The notes under the pieces: generated by a model | The model's database searches: none | What the model saw: the letters and a program-made list of their open reading frames with translations, nothing else | What the model was told of the DNA's origin: nothing | Position numbers and translations under genes: made by a program | In this document: positions 9,536 through 17,895 of the stretch, in pieces | How positions within the stretch are numbered: the stretch's first letter is position 1 | How the letters are laid out: each line of letters starts with the position of its first letter | NCBI GenBank assembly: GCA_045586505.1 | Contig: JAZNAL010000051.1 | Location: forward strand, 1 to 46,003 | Direction of reading: 5' to 3' | Source of the DNA: Flemingiibacterium sp045586505 | GTDB lineage: Bacteria > Bacillota > Clostridia > Oscillospirales > CAG-272 | Length of the DNA: 46,003 nt

Positions 9536-10364
9536 GTGGCACCTCCATAAGCAAGGGGTAAAAGCAAAGTGTAGCGTGCGCCGCCAAAAAACTCACGCCA
9601 AAGGGCGTCGCCTGGGTGAATTTTATTGTTGGATAGAATCGTAGATCAAGCGCTCCCGTCATAATTCCGCAAACAAAGTAAAAAACAAGTATCAAAATCA
9701 CAGTAAGTGCGACTTTGTCACGGGATTCGATTCTGTAAATCGAAAAGCTGGTGCGTGGGTGAAGTCCCCATCCACGGCTTTTCATAGAGTCGGCACTGTC
9801 GATTGAGCCTTCAAGCGCCCGCGACACAGTATTCGACATAACCGATGCCGCAAGGCTAAGCTTTTGAAGTCTGACTTGGGGCTCGCCTATCAGCGCACAT
9901 CTTGCCCGATAGGCAGTCTTAAGCTGTAAGGTGAAACGCGGGATAAAGCGCAGCGTCATGGTTATAAGCATCGCCGCCGACGGAACCACACGCCCCACTA
10001 CCCATAAAAGTTTGTCCGAGGTCACAACCGTACCGAAGGCAAGACATAATATCACTGCCGCACCGATCATCAGCGACGCGGATACGCCGTAGACGATACT
10101 CTCAAGGGTCAAAGGGTTACCGGAGGGAAAATATGCAAGTATGGTGGCACCCTTATGGGAGAATAACGGGTTGATAATCGCCGTAAGAAGCATCAACGGA
10201 ACAAGCAGCACGCCGTATCTTCTGCCGCCCAGCCGATGTATGAGCACACAAGCCGCCACCAGCGTCACCGCCAAGGTCAGCGGATTCATATACAGCATAG
10301 TGATGGCTCCAACAGATGCGAACCAGAGTATATTCACCGCAGGATGCAGGTCGCAGAATCGCAT
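9516..10364 (-). CDS. ecfT: ECF transporter transmembrane component EcfT
   Basis: The 282-residue membrane protein has about six hydrophobic segments and the CbiQ/EcfT pattern. Conserved helices near residues 140-160 (LRFIPRF) and a coupling motif SMKSRGWG resemble the Ala-Arg-Gly motifs that contact the ATPases. It should form the scaffold joining the fused ATPase/S protein encoded just downstream. A very strong AAGGAGGTGA stands directly before the ATG at 10364. Only 30 nt separate it from the hydF stop, and no promoter or riboswitch fits there, so it is probably co-transcribed with hydF. Confidence 0.88.
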   Translation of the reverse strand: MRFCDLHPAVNILWFASVGAITMLYMNPLTLAVTLVAACVLIHRLGGRRYGVLLVPLMLLTAIINPLFSHKGATILAYFPSGNPLTLESIVYGVSASLMIGAAVILCLAFGTVVTSDKLLWVVGRVVPSAAMLITMTLRFIPRFTLQLKTAYRARCALIGEPQVRLQKLSLAASVMSNTVSRALEGSIDSADSMKSRGWGLHPRTSFSIYRIESRDKVALTVILILVFYFVCGIMTGALDLRFYPTIKFTQATPFGVSFLAAHATLCFYPLLMEVPRGIYRD

Positions 10365-10394
10365 ATTTTCACCTCCTTCAAAAGCATGATTATA

Positions 10395-11564
10395 TCACAT
10401 AAGCGGTTTTGCGGCACGGTCAAGAATTCCGTGCATATGGGCGATAGCAACGCCGTAATTGGTGATGGGCACACCCGCCTTTTTTGCAAGCTCGTAGCGA
10501 TGACGGAGCTCGCGGGGATTCAGCGTGCACCCTCCGCAGTGGATGACCAGTTTGTATTCCGACAAGTCGACGGGAAATTCACCGCCCGAGGTGAATGCAA
10601 ACTCAGGCTCAACGCCCGTATGCTTGCGTATCCATGCGGGTAGCTTGACTGTGCCTATATCCTCACACTGACGGTGATGTGTACAGCCCTCGGAGATGAG
10701 TATGCGATCACCCGCTTTTATTGTATCAAGCGCCACCGCACCCTTTACGGACTCGGTGAAGTTACCCTTATAGCGCGCCATAAGCATGGAGAACGAGGTC
10801 AGCGGTATGTCCTCGGGAAGCATCCCCGATACCACCCCGAACACCTGCGAGTCGGTGACCACCATTTTCGGCTTTACGTTTGCAAGCGCTTCACCAAGCT
10901 CGGTCTCGCGGCAGACAAGCGGCATAGCGCCCGCATCCAAAAGATCGCGGATGACCTGCTGCTGAGGGAGAATTAGCCGTCCCTTAGGCGCGGATGCGTC
11001 AATGGGGGTGACAAGTATCACCACTTCCCCGCGCGAAACAAGATCGCCTATCAGCTTTCGCTCAGGCTCCCTTTGCGCAAAGGAGGCTAACTTTTCTTTA
11101 AGCTCGTTAATTCCCTCTCCCGTAGCGGCGCTAACGCACATAATGCCGTCAGTAACCGCCGGCTTTCCGAGATCGCATTTGTTGTACACTACAATATAAG
11201 GAACACCGCGGGACTTTACGTCCTCGATAAGAGAGGTCTCATACTCACTGATTCCCCGTGAAGCGTCGGCGACAATCACGGCGATGTCAGTCTTGGCAAG
11301 GGTCTGACGGGTCTTTTCAACGCGCATCTCACCAAGCTCGCCCACATCGTCAAGGCCGGGGGTGTCGGTTATGACAACAGGTCCAAGAGGAAGCAGCTCC
11401 ATCGCCTTCGAAACGGGGTCTGTGGTAGTTCCCGCCACATCCGAGACAATGGCAAGATTTTGACCCGTCAGCGCGTTTATGAGCGCCGACTTGCCTGCGT
11501 TGCGTCTGCCGAAGATGCCGATATGTGTACGCTCACCGGAGGGTGTTTGGTTTAGTTCAGCCAT
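10395..11564 (-). CDS. hydF: [FeFe]-hydrogenase H-cluster maturation GTPase HydF
   Basis: HydF is the scaffold on which the two-iron subcluster is finished before transfer to the hydrogenase. The 389 residues start with an Era/TrmE-like G domain: P-loop GRRNAGKS at 19-26, DTPGLDD, and NKCD. The C-terminal cluster-binding domain carries C294-x-H296 and H342-C343-x-x-C346, matching the family pattern CxH(44-53)HCxxC. The order hydE-hydG-hydF on the minus strand, with 15 nt to hydG, supports one operon. A GGAGCG-like sequence precedes the ATG at 11564. No hydrogenase catalytic subunit is in the window, so the client is encoded elsewhere. Confidence 0.96.
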   Translation of the reverse strand: MAELNQTPSGERTHIGIFGRRNAGKSALINALTGQNLAIVSDVAGTTTDPVSKAMELLPLGPVVITDTPGLDDVGELGEMRVEKTRQTLAKTDIAVIVADASRGISEYETSLIEDVKSRGVPYIVVYNKCDLGKPAVTDGIMCVSAATGEGINELKEKLASFAQREPERKLIGDLVSRGEVVILVTPIDASAPKGRLILPQQQVIRDLLDAGAMPLVCRETELGEALANVKPKMVVTDSQVFGVVSGMLPEDIPLTSFSMLMARYKGNFTESVKGAVALDTIKAGDRILISEGCTHHRQCEDIGTVKLPAWIRKHTGVEPEFAFTSGGEFPVDLSEYKLVIHCGGCTLNPRELRHRYELAKKAGVPITNYGVAIAHMHGILDRAAKPLM

Positions 11565-11579
11565 TGTAATAATCGCTCC

Positions 11580-13001
11580 TTAGAATCTGAAGTCGCGCTG
11601 ACCGTTGCGGATATCCTTAAGATGCTGGATGACCAGCTTTCTTACCTTTTCGTTTGGAATATTCGCAAGCTCGCGCAGAATAAGATCGGTACCGATGACC
11701 TTGGTGTCAAGGGATGCGTAGTCCATAAGGTACTCTTTGAGGGTCATAAGCGCGTTGGGATGACAGCAGTTTGCAATCTGCTTGGATTTGCACAGATCCA
11801 TGAAGCGGTCACCTGTTCTGCCCTCTCTGTAGCACGCAGTGCAGAAGCTGGGGATGTAACCCATACGCATAAGCCAGTTTACAACCTCATCAAGAGTTCT
11901 GTTGTCAGAAACGTCAAACTGCTCGGTGTTCTCTTCCTCTTCAGCCTCACCGTCAGCGTAGCCGCCCACACTGGTCTTGGACGCGCCGGAGATCTGAGAA
12001 ACGCCCAGGCGGAGCACCTTCTCGCGGACTTCCTTGGATTCGCGGGTGGAGATGATCATGCCCGTGTAAGGTACGGAGATGCGGATGAGTGCGCAGATCT
12101 TTGCGAAGATCTCATCGGAGATGGAGTTGTCGAAAGCCGAGGGGTCGATGTCCTGTGCCTTCTTGATACGGGGCACGGAGATAGTGTGGGGGCCCACACC
12201 GTGAACAGCTTCAAGATGCTCGGCGTGCATAAGAATACCTGCAAACTCGTAACGGTACAGCTCCAGTCCGAACAGTACACCCAGACCTACATCGTCAATG
12301 CCGCCCTCCATAGCTCTGTCCATAGCTTCGGTGTGGTATGCGTAGTTGTGCTTTGGTCCGGTGGGATGGAGCTTTTCGTAGCTTTCCTTGTGATAGGTCT
12401 CCTGGAACAGAATGTAGGTTCCGATTCCAGCCTCGGCAAGCTTCCTATAGTTTTCAACGGTGGTTGCCGCGATGTTGACGTTTACGCGGCGGATAGCACC
12501 GTTCTTGTGTTTGATGTTATAGATGGTCTTGATAGATTCCAGAATGTATTCGATGGGATTGTTTACGGGATCCTCACCTGCTTCGATAGCAAGGCGCTTG
12601 TGACCCATATCCTGCAGTGCGATGACCTCGCGCTCGATCTCCTCCTGGGTCAGTTTTTTTCTCGTAATGCACTTGTTCTTCACGTGATACGGGCAGTATA
12701 CACATCCGTTGACGCAGTAGTTGGAAAGATACAGCGGCGCGAACATTACGATACGGTTTCCGTAGAAGTCCTTCTTGATCTGCTCGGCAAGTGCGTACAT
12801 TTCGGCGATCTTTTCTTCATCCTCGCAGGCAAGCAGAACGGATGCTTCCCGATGGTTAAGACCCTTAAGCTCTCGGGCCTTGTTAAGTATTTCGTCGATC
12901 AGCGCCATATCATTCTTATGCTCGTCTGCATAAGCAAGGGTGGCTCTTATTTCTTCATCGGAGATAAATTCTTCGGCTTTAAGTGATTTTACGTCGTACA
13001 T
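11580..13001 (-). CDS. hydG: [FeFe]-hydrogenase maturation radical SAM enzyme HydG (tyrosine lyase)
   Basis: HydG splits tyrosine to give the CO and cyanide ligands of the H-cluster iron. The radical-SAM cluster motif is C96xxxC100xxC103 (YCVNGCVYC). The C-terminal auxiliary cluster motif is CTAC followed 22 residues later by Cys (CX2CX22C), which distinguishes HydG from the tyrosine lyase ThiH. The length of 473 residues is usual. AAAGGA stands about 9 nt before the ATG. It is separated from hydE by 59 nt with no evident terminator. A long antisense reading frame over this gene is a codon-bias shadow. Confidence 0.96.
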   Translation of the reverse strand: MYDVKSLKAEEFISDEEIRATLAYADEHKNDMALIDEILNKARELKGLNHREASVLLACEDEEKIAEMYALAEQIKKDFYGNRIVMFAPLYLSNYCVNGCVYCPYHVKNKCITRKKLTQEEIEREVIALQDMGHKRLAIEAGEDPVNNPIEYILESIKTIYNIKHKNGAIRRVNVNIAATTVENYRKLAEAGIGTYILFQETYHKESYEKLHPTGPKHNYAYHTEAMDRAMEGGIDDVGLGVLFGLELYRYEFAGILMHAEHLEAVHGVGPHTISVPRIKKAQDIDPSAFDNSISDEIFAKICALIRISVPYTGMIISTRESKEVREKVLRLGVSQISGASKTSVGGYADGEAEEEENTEQFDVSDNRTLDEVVNWLMRMGYIPSFCTACYREGRTGDRFMDLCKSKQIANCCHPNALMTLKEYLMDYASLDTKVIGTDLILRELANIPNEKVRKLVIQHLKDIRNGQRDFRF

Positions 13002-13060
13002 GGTAAATATCCTTTCGTTAATGTTTATATGATATGATAGATTTTTATAATGTTGTCACT

Positions 13061-14128
13061 TTAAATATTTTTGGAATCTCCACGTGACATATCAAGAACG
13101 CATCCTATCTTTGCAAACCGTTCTGCAAGCTCCTTTATATGCTCTGCGGTCTCATCTCCCGAGCAAAGCTTGTCGTTGTAGAGTAAATACTTCCTTCGCA
13201 CGTCCACCGGCGAAAGGTTCGGCATAACTACGTTTGCGCCCGCCAGCACTCCGCGCTCCCGTCCGTCGGGGGCGATTGTACCAAGCGCCGTTGTAGCGGG
13301 AAGGAGTACCTTCGGGAGCATAAGTCTTGTCAGCGCCAGCATGAAAAGCGTCATTTCAAGCGTGCCTGCGCTATGATCACGGAACGGTGTATCCCTGTGG
13401 GGGACAAAAGGTCCGATGCCTACCATCTGCGGCTGAAGCTCACGGAGAAACAGCAGATCCGCGGCTAAGTTTTCACAGCTCTGATAGGGTGATCCAACCA
13501 TAAATCCCGCGCCGACCTGATATCCTAACGTCTTGAGGTCATAAAGACAGCGCTTGCGATTATCAAGTGTCAAAGCCTCGGGATGAAGCCTTGCATAGTG
13601 CTCTGCGGTAGCGGATTCGTGTCTGAGCAGGAATCTGTCCGCACCGGCGCTTCTAAGCGCCTTGTAGGACTCGTATGAGCGTTCTCCCACCGAAAGCGTA
13701 ACCGCGCAGTCGGGATGCGCCGACTTGATGGAGGACACGATGTCACAAAGACGCTCATCCGTGAAATACCCGTCCTCACCGCCCTGCAGAACGAAGGTTT
13801 TAAATCCGATGCCCGCGCCATAGTCGGCACATTCGAGGATCTGCTCCTCTGTGAGTCTGTAGCGCTCGGCGTTATGATTATCGCGGCGAAGTCCGCAGTA
13901 ATAGCAGTTGTTTTTACAGTATGACGTGAACTCGATAAGTCCCCGCAGATAAACTCTTCTACCGTAATGCTCATCGCGAAGTGACTCCGCCCGTGAGCGT
14001 GCGGCTTCATATAACTCTGCGGCTGTATCGCCGCCCGCGGAAAACAGCTCAATAAGCTCCGTGAGCTCTTTTTTTGACGGTACACCGCCGTTTATAATAA
14101 GTTCCAGCGTTTTATTCACTGGCATCAC
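13061..14128 (-). CDS. hydE: [FeFe]-hydrogenase maturation radical SAM enzyme HydE
   Basis: This is the third H-cluster assembly enzyme, a radical-SAM protein acting in the pathway to the bridging dithiolate ligand. The motif C71xxxC75xxC78 (YCKNNCYYCGL) lies in a biotin-synthase-like TIM barrel; the 355-residue length is typical. The first codon may be the GTG at 14128 or the ATG at 14125; both lie inside the end of the upstream small gene, giving a 14-17 nt overlap and probable translational coupling. Its neighbours hydG and hydF make the assignment secure. Confidence 0.95.
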   Translation of the reverse strand: MMPVNKTLELIINGGVPSKKELTELIELFSAGGDTAAELYEAARSRAESLRDEHYGRRVYLRGLIEFTSYCKNNCYYCGLRRDNHNAERYRLTEEQILECADYGAGIGFKTFVLQGGEDGYFTDERLCDIVSSIKSAHPDCAVTLSVGERSYESYKALRSAGADRFLLRHESATAEHYARLHPEALTLDNRKRCLYDLKTLGYQVGAGFMVGSPYQSCENLAADLLFLRELQPQMVGIGPFVPHRDTPFRDHSAGTLEMTLFMLALTRLMLPKVLLPATTALGTIAPDGRERGVLAGANVVMPNLSPVDVRRKYLLYNDKLCSGDETAEHIKELAERFAKIGCVLDMSRGDSKNI

Positions 14129-14372
14129 CTACCTTGGAATAGATCGTTTTGGAGGTTACGCCCGGAAGACTTCCGAGCTTACCCGAAAGTGCGGATATTA
14201 CATCGCCGGGAGCGTCAATTGCGACGCTGATGATCGAGATTCCCCGTTCTTTATGGGGTATGCCCATCCGTCCGATGATAAAATCTCCGTATTTGTGAAG
14301 AAGCTCGTTAAGTCTTGCCACCGAATCGGGATTCTCCACTACAACACCTATAAGTGCCACACGTGTGTTCAT
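14112..14372 (-). CDS. TM1266-family putative iron-only hydrogenase system regulator
   Basis: This is a small ACT/NikR-C-like protein of 86 residues starting MNTRVALIGVVVENP. The start at 14372 is fixed by GGAGGT just upstream (ATATTTGGAGGTAATAATG); a longer frame upstream would run through the leader hairpin. Members of this family commonly sit next to hydEFG and are presumed ligand-sensing regulators, but no DNA-binding domain is visible here. It overlaps hydE and heads the operon behind a leader with an intrinsic terminator. Confidence 0.85.
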   Translation of the reverse strand: MNTRVALIGVVVENPDSVARLNELLHKYGDFIIGRMGIPHKERGISIISVAIDAPGDVISALSGKLGSLPGVTSKTIYSKVGDASE

Positions 14373-14400
14373 TATTACCTCCAAATATTTCGGGAAAATG

Positions 14401-14427
14401 AAAAATCCCCGACATTTCTGCCGGAGA
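14401..14427 (-). terminator. Intrinsic terminator inside the hyd operon leader (attenuator)
   Basis: Read on the minus strand, a 9-bp stem with a GAAA loop (arms 14419-14427 and 14406-14414) is followed directly by five U at 14405-14401. It lies between the promoter and the first gene, only 28 nt before the start codon, so it would stop transcription before the hyd genes. Its 5' arm contains CGGCAG, which can instead pair with CTGCCG (plus-strand 14502-14507) further upstream, giving a possible antiterminator. Confidence 0.75.
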
Positions 14428-14573
14428 ACGCATAAACAGACACAGCTCGACCCAGTATGGTCGCAATTCCTGTCCATCTTTTGCGTCGGGCACACCCTTC
14501 GCGGCAGATACAGTGTAGTTATTCACCTTGCGGTCGGACTTACCTCCCACTCGGTGTTTGTTATTTTATTGAC
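14428..14573 (-). promoter_or_regulatory. Structured leader RNA of the hyd operon, candidate riboswitch/attenuator of unknown class
   Basis: About 145 nt lie between the predicted transcription start (near 14573) and the terminator. Nested pairings can be drawn on the minus strand: CTGCCG with CGGCAG closing the domain, ACGCA with TGCGT, ACAG with CTGT, CGACC with GGTCG, plus a GGGTGTGCCC hairpin and a CACC/GGTG arm with a GCAA loop upstream. I could not match it to a known class (cobalamin, FMN, TPP, SAM, Moco, c-di-GMP, NiCo, ZTP). Pairings were drawn by eye. Confidence 0.5.
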
Positions 14574-14579
14574 AATGTT

Positions 14580-14608
14580 ATTATACCATACTTTTTATTA
14601 TATTGCAA
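14580..14608 (-). promoter_or_regulatory. Promoter of the hyd-ecf operon
   Basis: On the minus strand TTGCAA (14603-14608) and TATAAT (14580-14585) are 17 nt apart. It is the only good promoter seen upstream of the TM1266-hydE-hydG-hydF-ecfT-ecfAA'S run. Confidence 0.7.
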
Positions 14609-14710
14609 TAGTTTTTCGAAAAAAACTTTGTAAAAACATAAAAATCACGAGGCGTTCAGGTTATCGCTAATAATTTTCTGTAATACGGGGGGTATACAGT
14701 ATTTGAATCC

Positions 14711-14743
14711 AAAAAATCCCTCACAAGCGTGAGGGATTTTTTT
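14711..14743 (-). terminator. Intrinsic terminator ending the arginine operon
   Basis: A stem AAAAATCCCTCAC/GTGAGGGATTTTT with loop AAGC is flanked by A- and T-runs, so it works in both directions. It lies about 120 nt past the argF stop on the minus strand and insulates the hyd promoter region from the arg transcript. Confidence 0.85.
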
Positions 14744-14895
14744 ACCGCTTATTTTTTCGCCATCAATGTAACCATAACGGCTGTTCTGTACGCGACGCTG
14801 CGCTTACGCGACACAAAAAGCCTCGATTCTTTGTGCGGTATCGATGGCAAATTCTTACCGTTTATTTTTTCGCCATCAATGTTACCATAACGGCT
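14742..14895 (-). repeat. 41-bp direct duplication of the argF 3' end
   Basis: Segment 14855-14895, holding the last codons and stop of argF, is repeated at 14742-14782 with two mismatches in 41 bp. The outer copy still reads A-V-M-V-T-L-M-A-K-K-stop on the minus strand but has no gene attached. The roughly 72 bp in between is GC-rich with short inverted repeats. It could be a relic of a tandem argF duplication, or of an element inserted with a long target duplication. Confidence 0.85.
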
Positions 14896-15776
14896 TTTTG
14901 TGCATGCAGTCTATTCTCCGCTTCTTCGAAGATTTCGTTTGCGTGAGCTTCAAATACCTTCGCGGTGATCTCCTCCTCGCGGTGTGCGGGCAGACAGTGC
15001 TGTACCATTGCGTCTTTTGCGGCAACATCCATAACCTCGTCGTTGATTTGGTAGCCCTTGAATGCGATGCGACGCTTCTCTGCTTCGTCCTCCTGACCCA
15101 TGGATGCCCATACATCGGTGAAGATAACGTCCGCTCCCTGTGCCGCTTCAAGCACATTGTCGGTAAGCGTAAACATATCGCCGTAAGGCTTGGCAAAATC
15201 AAGCACCTGTGCGTCGGGGCTGTATGTCTTCGGACAAGCCGCCGCAACCTTCATTCCCACGGTCAGACCGCCGCCGATGAGGGAGTTTGCCATGTTGTTG
15301 CCGTCGCCGATATAGCACATCTTAAGACCCTCAAATCCGCCCTTAAACTCGCGGATGGTCTGAAGGTCAGCAAGAACCTGACAAGGATGGCAGTAGTCGG
15401 TAAGACCGTTGATTATCGGAATACTTGCGTACTCGGCAAGATCCTCCACCTCCTTCTGAGCGAAGGTACGGATCATGATACCGTCAAGGTAACGTGACAG
15501 CACGCGCGCGGTATCCTCAATAGGCTCACCGCGTCCTATCTGAAGGTCGCGGGAGGAGAGGAACAACGCCTGACCGCCCAGCTGGTACATACCGGTCTCG
15601 AAGGAAACGCGTGTTCTTGTTGAAGCCTTCTGGAAGATCATACCCAGGGTCTGACCCTTGAGATGATGATGCGCAATACCGTTTTTGGTCTCATACTTAA
15701 GCTGGAGCGCAAGATTGAGTATATCGTTTATTTCCTCTTTGTTAAGGTCTGCCATTTTTAAAAGATCGTTAAACAT
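14862..15776 (-). CDS. argF: Ornithine carbamoyltransferase
   Basis: It joins carbamoyl phosphate and ornithine to give citrulline. The carbamoyl-phosphate loop STRTR is at residues 52-56, the HPCQ motif (CHPCQVLADLQT) follows in mid-protein, and the ornithine-binding HCLP is near the C-terminus; 304 residues is usual. AAAGGGG stands before the ATG. It is the last gene of the arg cluster, 26 nt behind argD, and its 3' end is duplicated downstream. Confidence 0.96.
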   Translation of the reverse strand: MFNDLLKMADLNKEEINDILNLALQLKYETKNGIAHHHLKGQTLGMIFQKASTRTRVSFETGMYQLGGQALFLSSRDLQIGRGEPIEDTARVLSRYLDGIMIRTFAQKEVEDLAEYASIPIINGLTDYCHPCQVLADLQTIREFKGGFEGLKMCYIGDGNNMANSLIGGGLTVGMKVAAACPKTYSPDAQVLDFAKPYGDMFTLTDNVLEAAQGADVIFTDVWASMGQEDEAEKRRIAFKGYQINDEVMDVAAKDAMVQHCLPAHREEEITAKVFEAHANEIFEEAENRLHAQKAVMVTLMAKK

Positions 15777-15802
15777 GGTATTTCCCCTTTCTGCAAAATG
15801 AA

Positions 15803-16981
15803 TTACTTAAGAATATCTGCAAGGATCGCCGCGCCCTTGTCGATCTCATCGTAGGAGATGGTCAGCGGTGGAAGCAAGCGGATGACATCCTTTCCTGCAG
15901 TAAGCACTAGGAGTCCCGCGTCGGCACAGTCGTGGAGGTAATCCTTGGGATTTCCCTCAACAGCAAAGCCGATCATGAGTCCGCGCCCGCGAACCTCTTT
16001 TACCTTGGAAGGCTTTGATTCCATAACCTTATTTATAAGGTACTGCGCCTTCTTTTCGACCTCAGCCAAAAATTCGGGAGAGCTTACACGGTCGATGATC
16101 TCGCACGCGCCTGCGGTGACTACGGGATTTGCGCCGAAGGTAGAGCCGTGCATTCCTGCAGTGAGGGTATTTTCTGCCTTTTCGCCTGCTATAAATGCAC
16201 CGATGGGAAGTCCTCCGCCAAGTCCCTTTGCAAGTGTCAGTATATCGGGCTTCACGTCAAAATGCTGGAAGCCGAACAGCTTTCCGGTTCTGCCGATACC
16301 CGTCTGAACCTCATCGAAAATGAGCAGCACATCACGATCATCGCACAGCGCACGCAGTGCCTTTACATAGTCGGGACACAGCGGATTCACACCGCCCTCG
16401 CCCTGGATAGGCTCCGCTATAACTGCGCAAACATCGCCGCTCATCGCCTCACGCATTGCGTCAATATCGTTGGCAGGCACATACTTGAAGCCCTCGGTAA
16501 AGGGGTAGAAATACTGATGGAACACATCCTGACCCGTGGCCGCAAGAGTTGTCACGGTACGTCCGTGGAAGGAGTTCTGAAGAGTGATAATAGTTGATCT
16601 TCCCTCACCGTATTTGTCGAAGGAATACTTTCTCGCAAGCTTGATTGCACCCTCGTTTGCCTCCGCACCGGAGTTGCCGAAGAATACGCGCTTAAGACCG
16701 GACAGCTTAACAAGTCTTTCGGCAAGCTTGCCTGCGGATTCGCAGTAAAAGTAGTTTGAAAAATGCTGAATCTTATGAAGCTGTGCTTCCACCGCCGAGA
16801 TCCAGCCCTCGTCGCACCAGCCAAGTGCGTTTACACCGATGCCGCTGGTAAAGTCTATGTATGTTTTGCCATCTGCATCCGTCATAGTCGCATTTTTTCC
16901 CGAAACGGGCGCGATATGCAGTCTTCCGTAGGTCTGCATAATATTTTCATGGTCAAGCGCCATGATCTTCTCTGTATTCAT
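15803..16981 (-). CDS. argD: Acetylornithine aminotransferase
   Basis: A class III PLP aminotransferase of 392 residues, converting N-acetylglutamate semialdehyde and glutamate to N-acetylornithine. Visible features are the cofactor-contact GNSGAEANEGAIKLAR, the Asp of IFDEVQTGIGRTG that pairs with the pyridine nitrogen, and the Schiff-base Lys in TLAKGLGGGLPIGAF. Genes for the previous and next steps lie on both sides (argB 26 nt upstream, argF 26 nt downstream), which separates it from other omega-aminotransferases. Confidence 0.94.
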   Translation of the reverse strand: MNTEKIMALDHENIMQTYGRLHIAPVSGKNATMTDADGKTYIDFTSGIGVNALGWCDEGWISAVEAQLHKIQHFSNYFYCESAGKLAERLVKLSGLKRVFFGNSGAEANEGAIKLARKYSFDKYGEGRSTIITLQNSFHGRTVTTLAATGQDVFHQYFYPFTEGFKYVPANDIDAMREAMSGDVCAVIAEPIQGEGGVNPLCPDYVKALRALCDDRDVLLIFDEVQTGIGRTGKLFGFQHFDVKPDILTLAKGLGGGLPIGAFIAGEKAENTLTAGMHGSTFGANPVVTAGACEIIDRVSSPEFLAEVEKKAQYLINKVMESKPSKVKEVRGRGLMIGFAVEGNPKDYLHDCADAGLLVLTAGKDVIRLLPPLTISYDEIDKGAAILADILK

Positions 16982-17007
16982 AACCTGTGTCCTCGATATT
17001 TGAAGAA

Positions 17008-17874
17008 TTATTTCTTAAACAGCGTACCGATACCTTCATCGGACAGCATTTCTATGAGGATAGAGTGAGAAATGCGGCCATCAAGGATAACGGTGTGACT
17101 GATGCCGCCCTTGACTGCATCAACACAGCACTGAACCTTCGGAATCATGCCGCCGCTGATTACGCCCTCCTCAATAAGACCGTCAACCTCATCAAGTCTG
17201 ATCTCGGGAATGAGGGTGTCCTCATCCTTGACATCACGCATAACACCGCGGATGTCGGTAAGCAGAAGCAGGTTGGATGCACCCAGCGCTATGGCGATCT
17301 TGCACGCCGCGGTGTCCGCGTTGATGTTGTAAACGGAAGCGTCATCGTCACCCAGCGCTACCGTGGAAACAACGGGTATGTAGCCCTTTTCGATATTATC
17401 CTTTATAATGGAGGTGTTCACCTCGAAGATCTCGCCTACATTACCGTAATCGGCGTCGCCCTCTAACTTGTGCGCCTTGATCATGCCGCCGTCGATACCA
17501 CAGAGACCTACAGCCTTGCCGCCGATGCGCTCGATCTTGTTGACGAGATCCTTATTGGTCTTGCCAGCAAGAACCATCTGAACGATCTCGATAGTCTCGT
17601 CGTCGGTATAGCGCAGACCGTTAATAAACTTGGACTCCTTGCCCACGCGCTTTAACATCTCGGAGATCTCGGGTCCGCCGCCGTGAACCAGCACGACGTT
17701 GATACCGACCAGAGTAAGAAGCACCAGGTCCGAGATGACTGCATCCTTTAGACCTTCATTGATCATAGCATTTCCGCCGTACTTTACGACGACGGTCTTG
17801 CCGGTATATTTCTGAATATAAGGAAGCGCCTGTGTGAGTATAGTCGCTTTCTCTTGATTAGAAAGAAAATTCAT
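17008..17874 (-). CDS. argB: Acetylglutamate kinase
   Basis: It phosphorylates N-acetylglutamate, usually the controlled step of arginine synthesis in cyclic pathways. The amino-acid-kinase fold is shown by VVKYGGNAM near the N-terminus, LVHGGGPEI in the glycine-rich loop, and INADTAACKIAIALGA and GGMIPKV near the end. The protein has 288 residues and an N-terminal extension (NFLSNQEKATILTQALPYIQKY) of the sort found in arginine-inhibited kinases, so feedback inhibition is likely. GAGGTAAC precedes the ATG. The 229-nt gap to argJ is filled by a tandem repeat. Confidence 0.95.
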   Translation of the reverse strand: MNFLSNQEKATILTQALPYIQKYTGKTVVVKYGGNAMINEGLKDAVISDLVLLTLVGINVVLVHGGGPEISEMLKRVGKESKFINGLRYTDDETIEIVQMVLAGKTNKDLVNKIERIGGKAVGLCGIDGGMIKAHKLEGDADYGNVGEIFEVNTSIIKDNIEKGYIPVVSTVALGDDDASVYNINADTAACKIAIALGASNLLLLTDIRGVMRDVKDEDTLIPEIRLDEVDGLIEEGVISGGMIPKVQCCVDAVKGGISHTVILDGRISHSILIEMLSDEGIGTLFKK

Positions 17875-17895
17875 TTTTTGTTACCTCATTTGTTT

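Noticed and set aside
10365..10394. Cobalamin or other vitamin riboswitch before ecfT
   Set aside because: The gap to hydF is only 30 nt and is taken up by the ribosome-binding site.
11622..12986. 454-codon open frame antisense to hydG
   Set aside because: It exactly mirrors hydG, has no ribosome site or recognisable domain, and arises from the codon bias of the real gene.
14308..14550. 80-codon frame in the hyd leader as a gene
   Set aside because: It runs through the leader stems and the terminator, has a GGAGG-like sequence only by chance, and matches no family; the RNA explanation is better.
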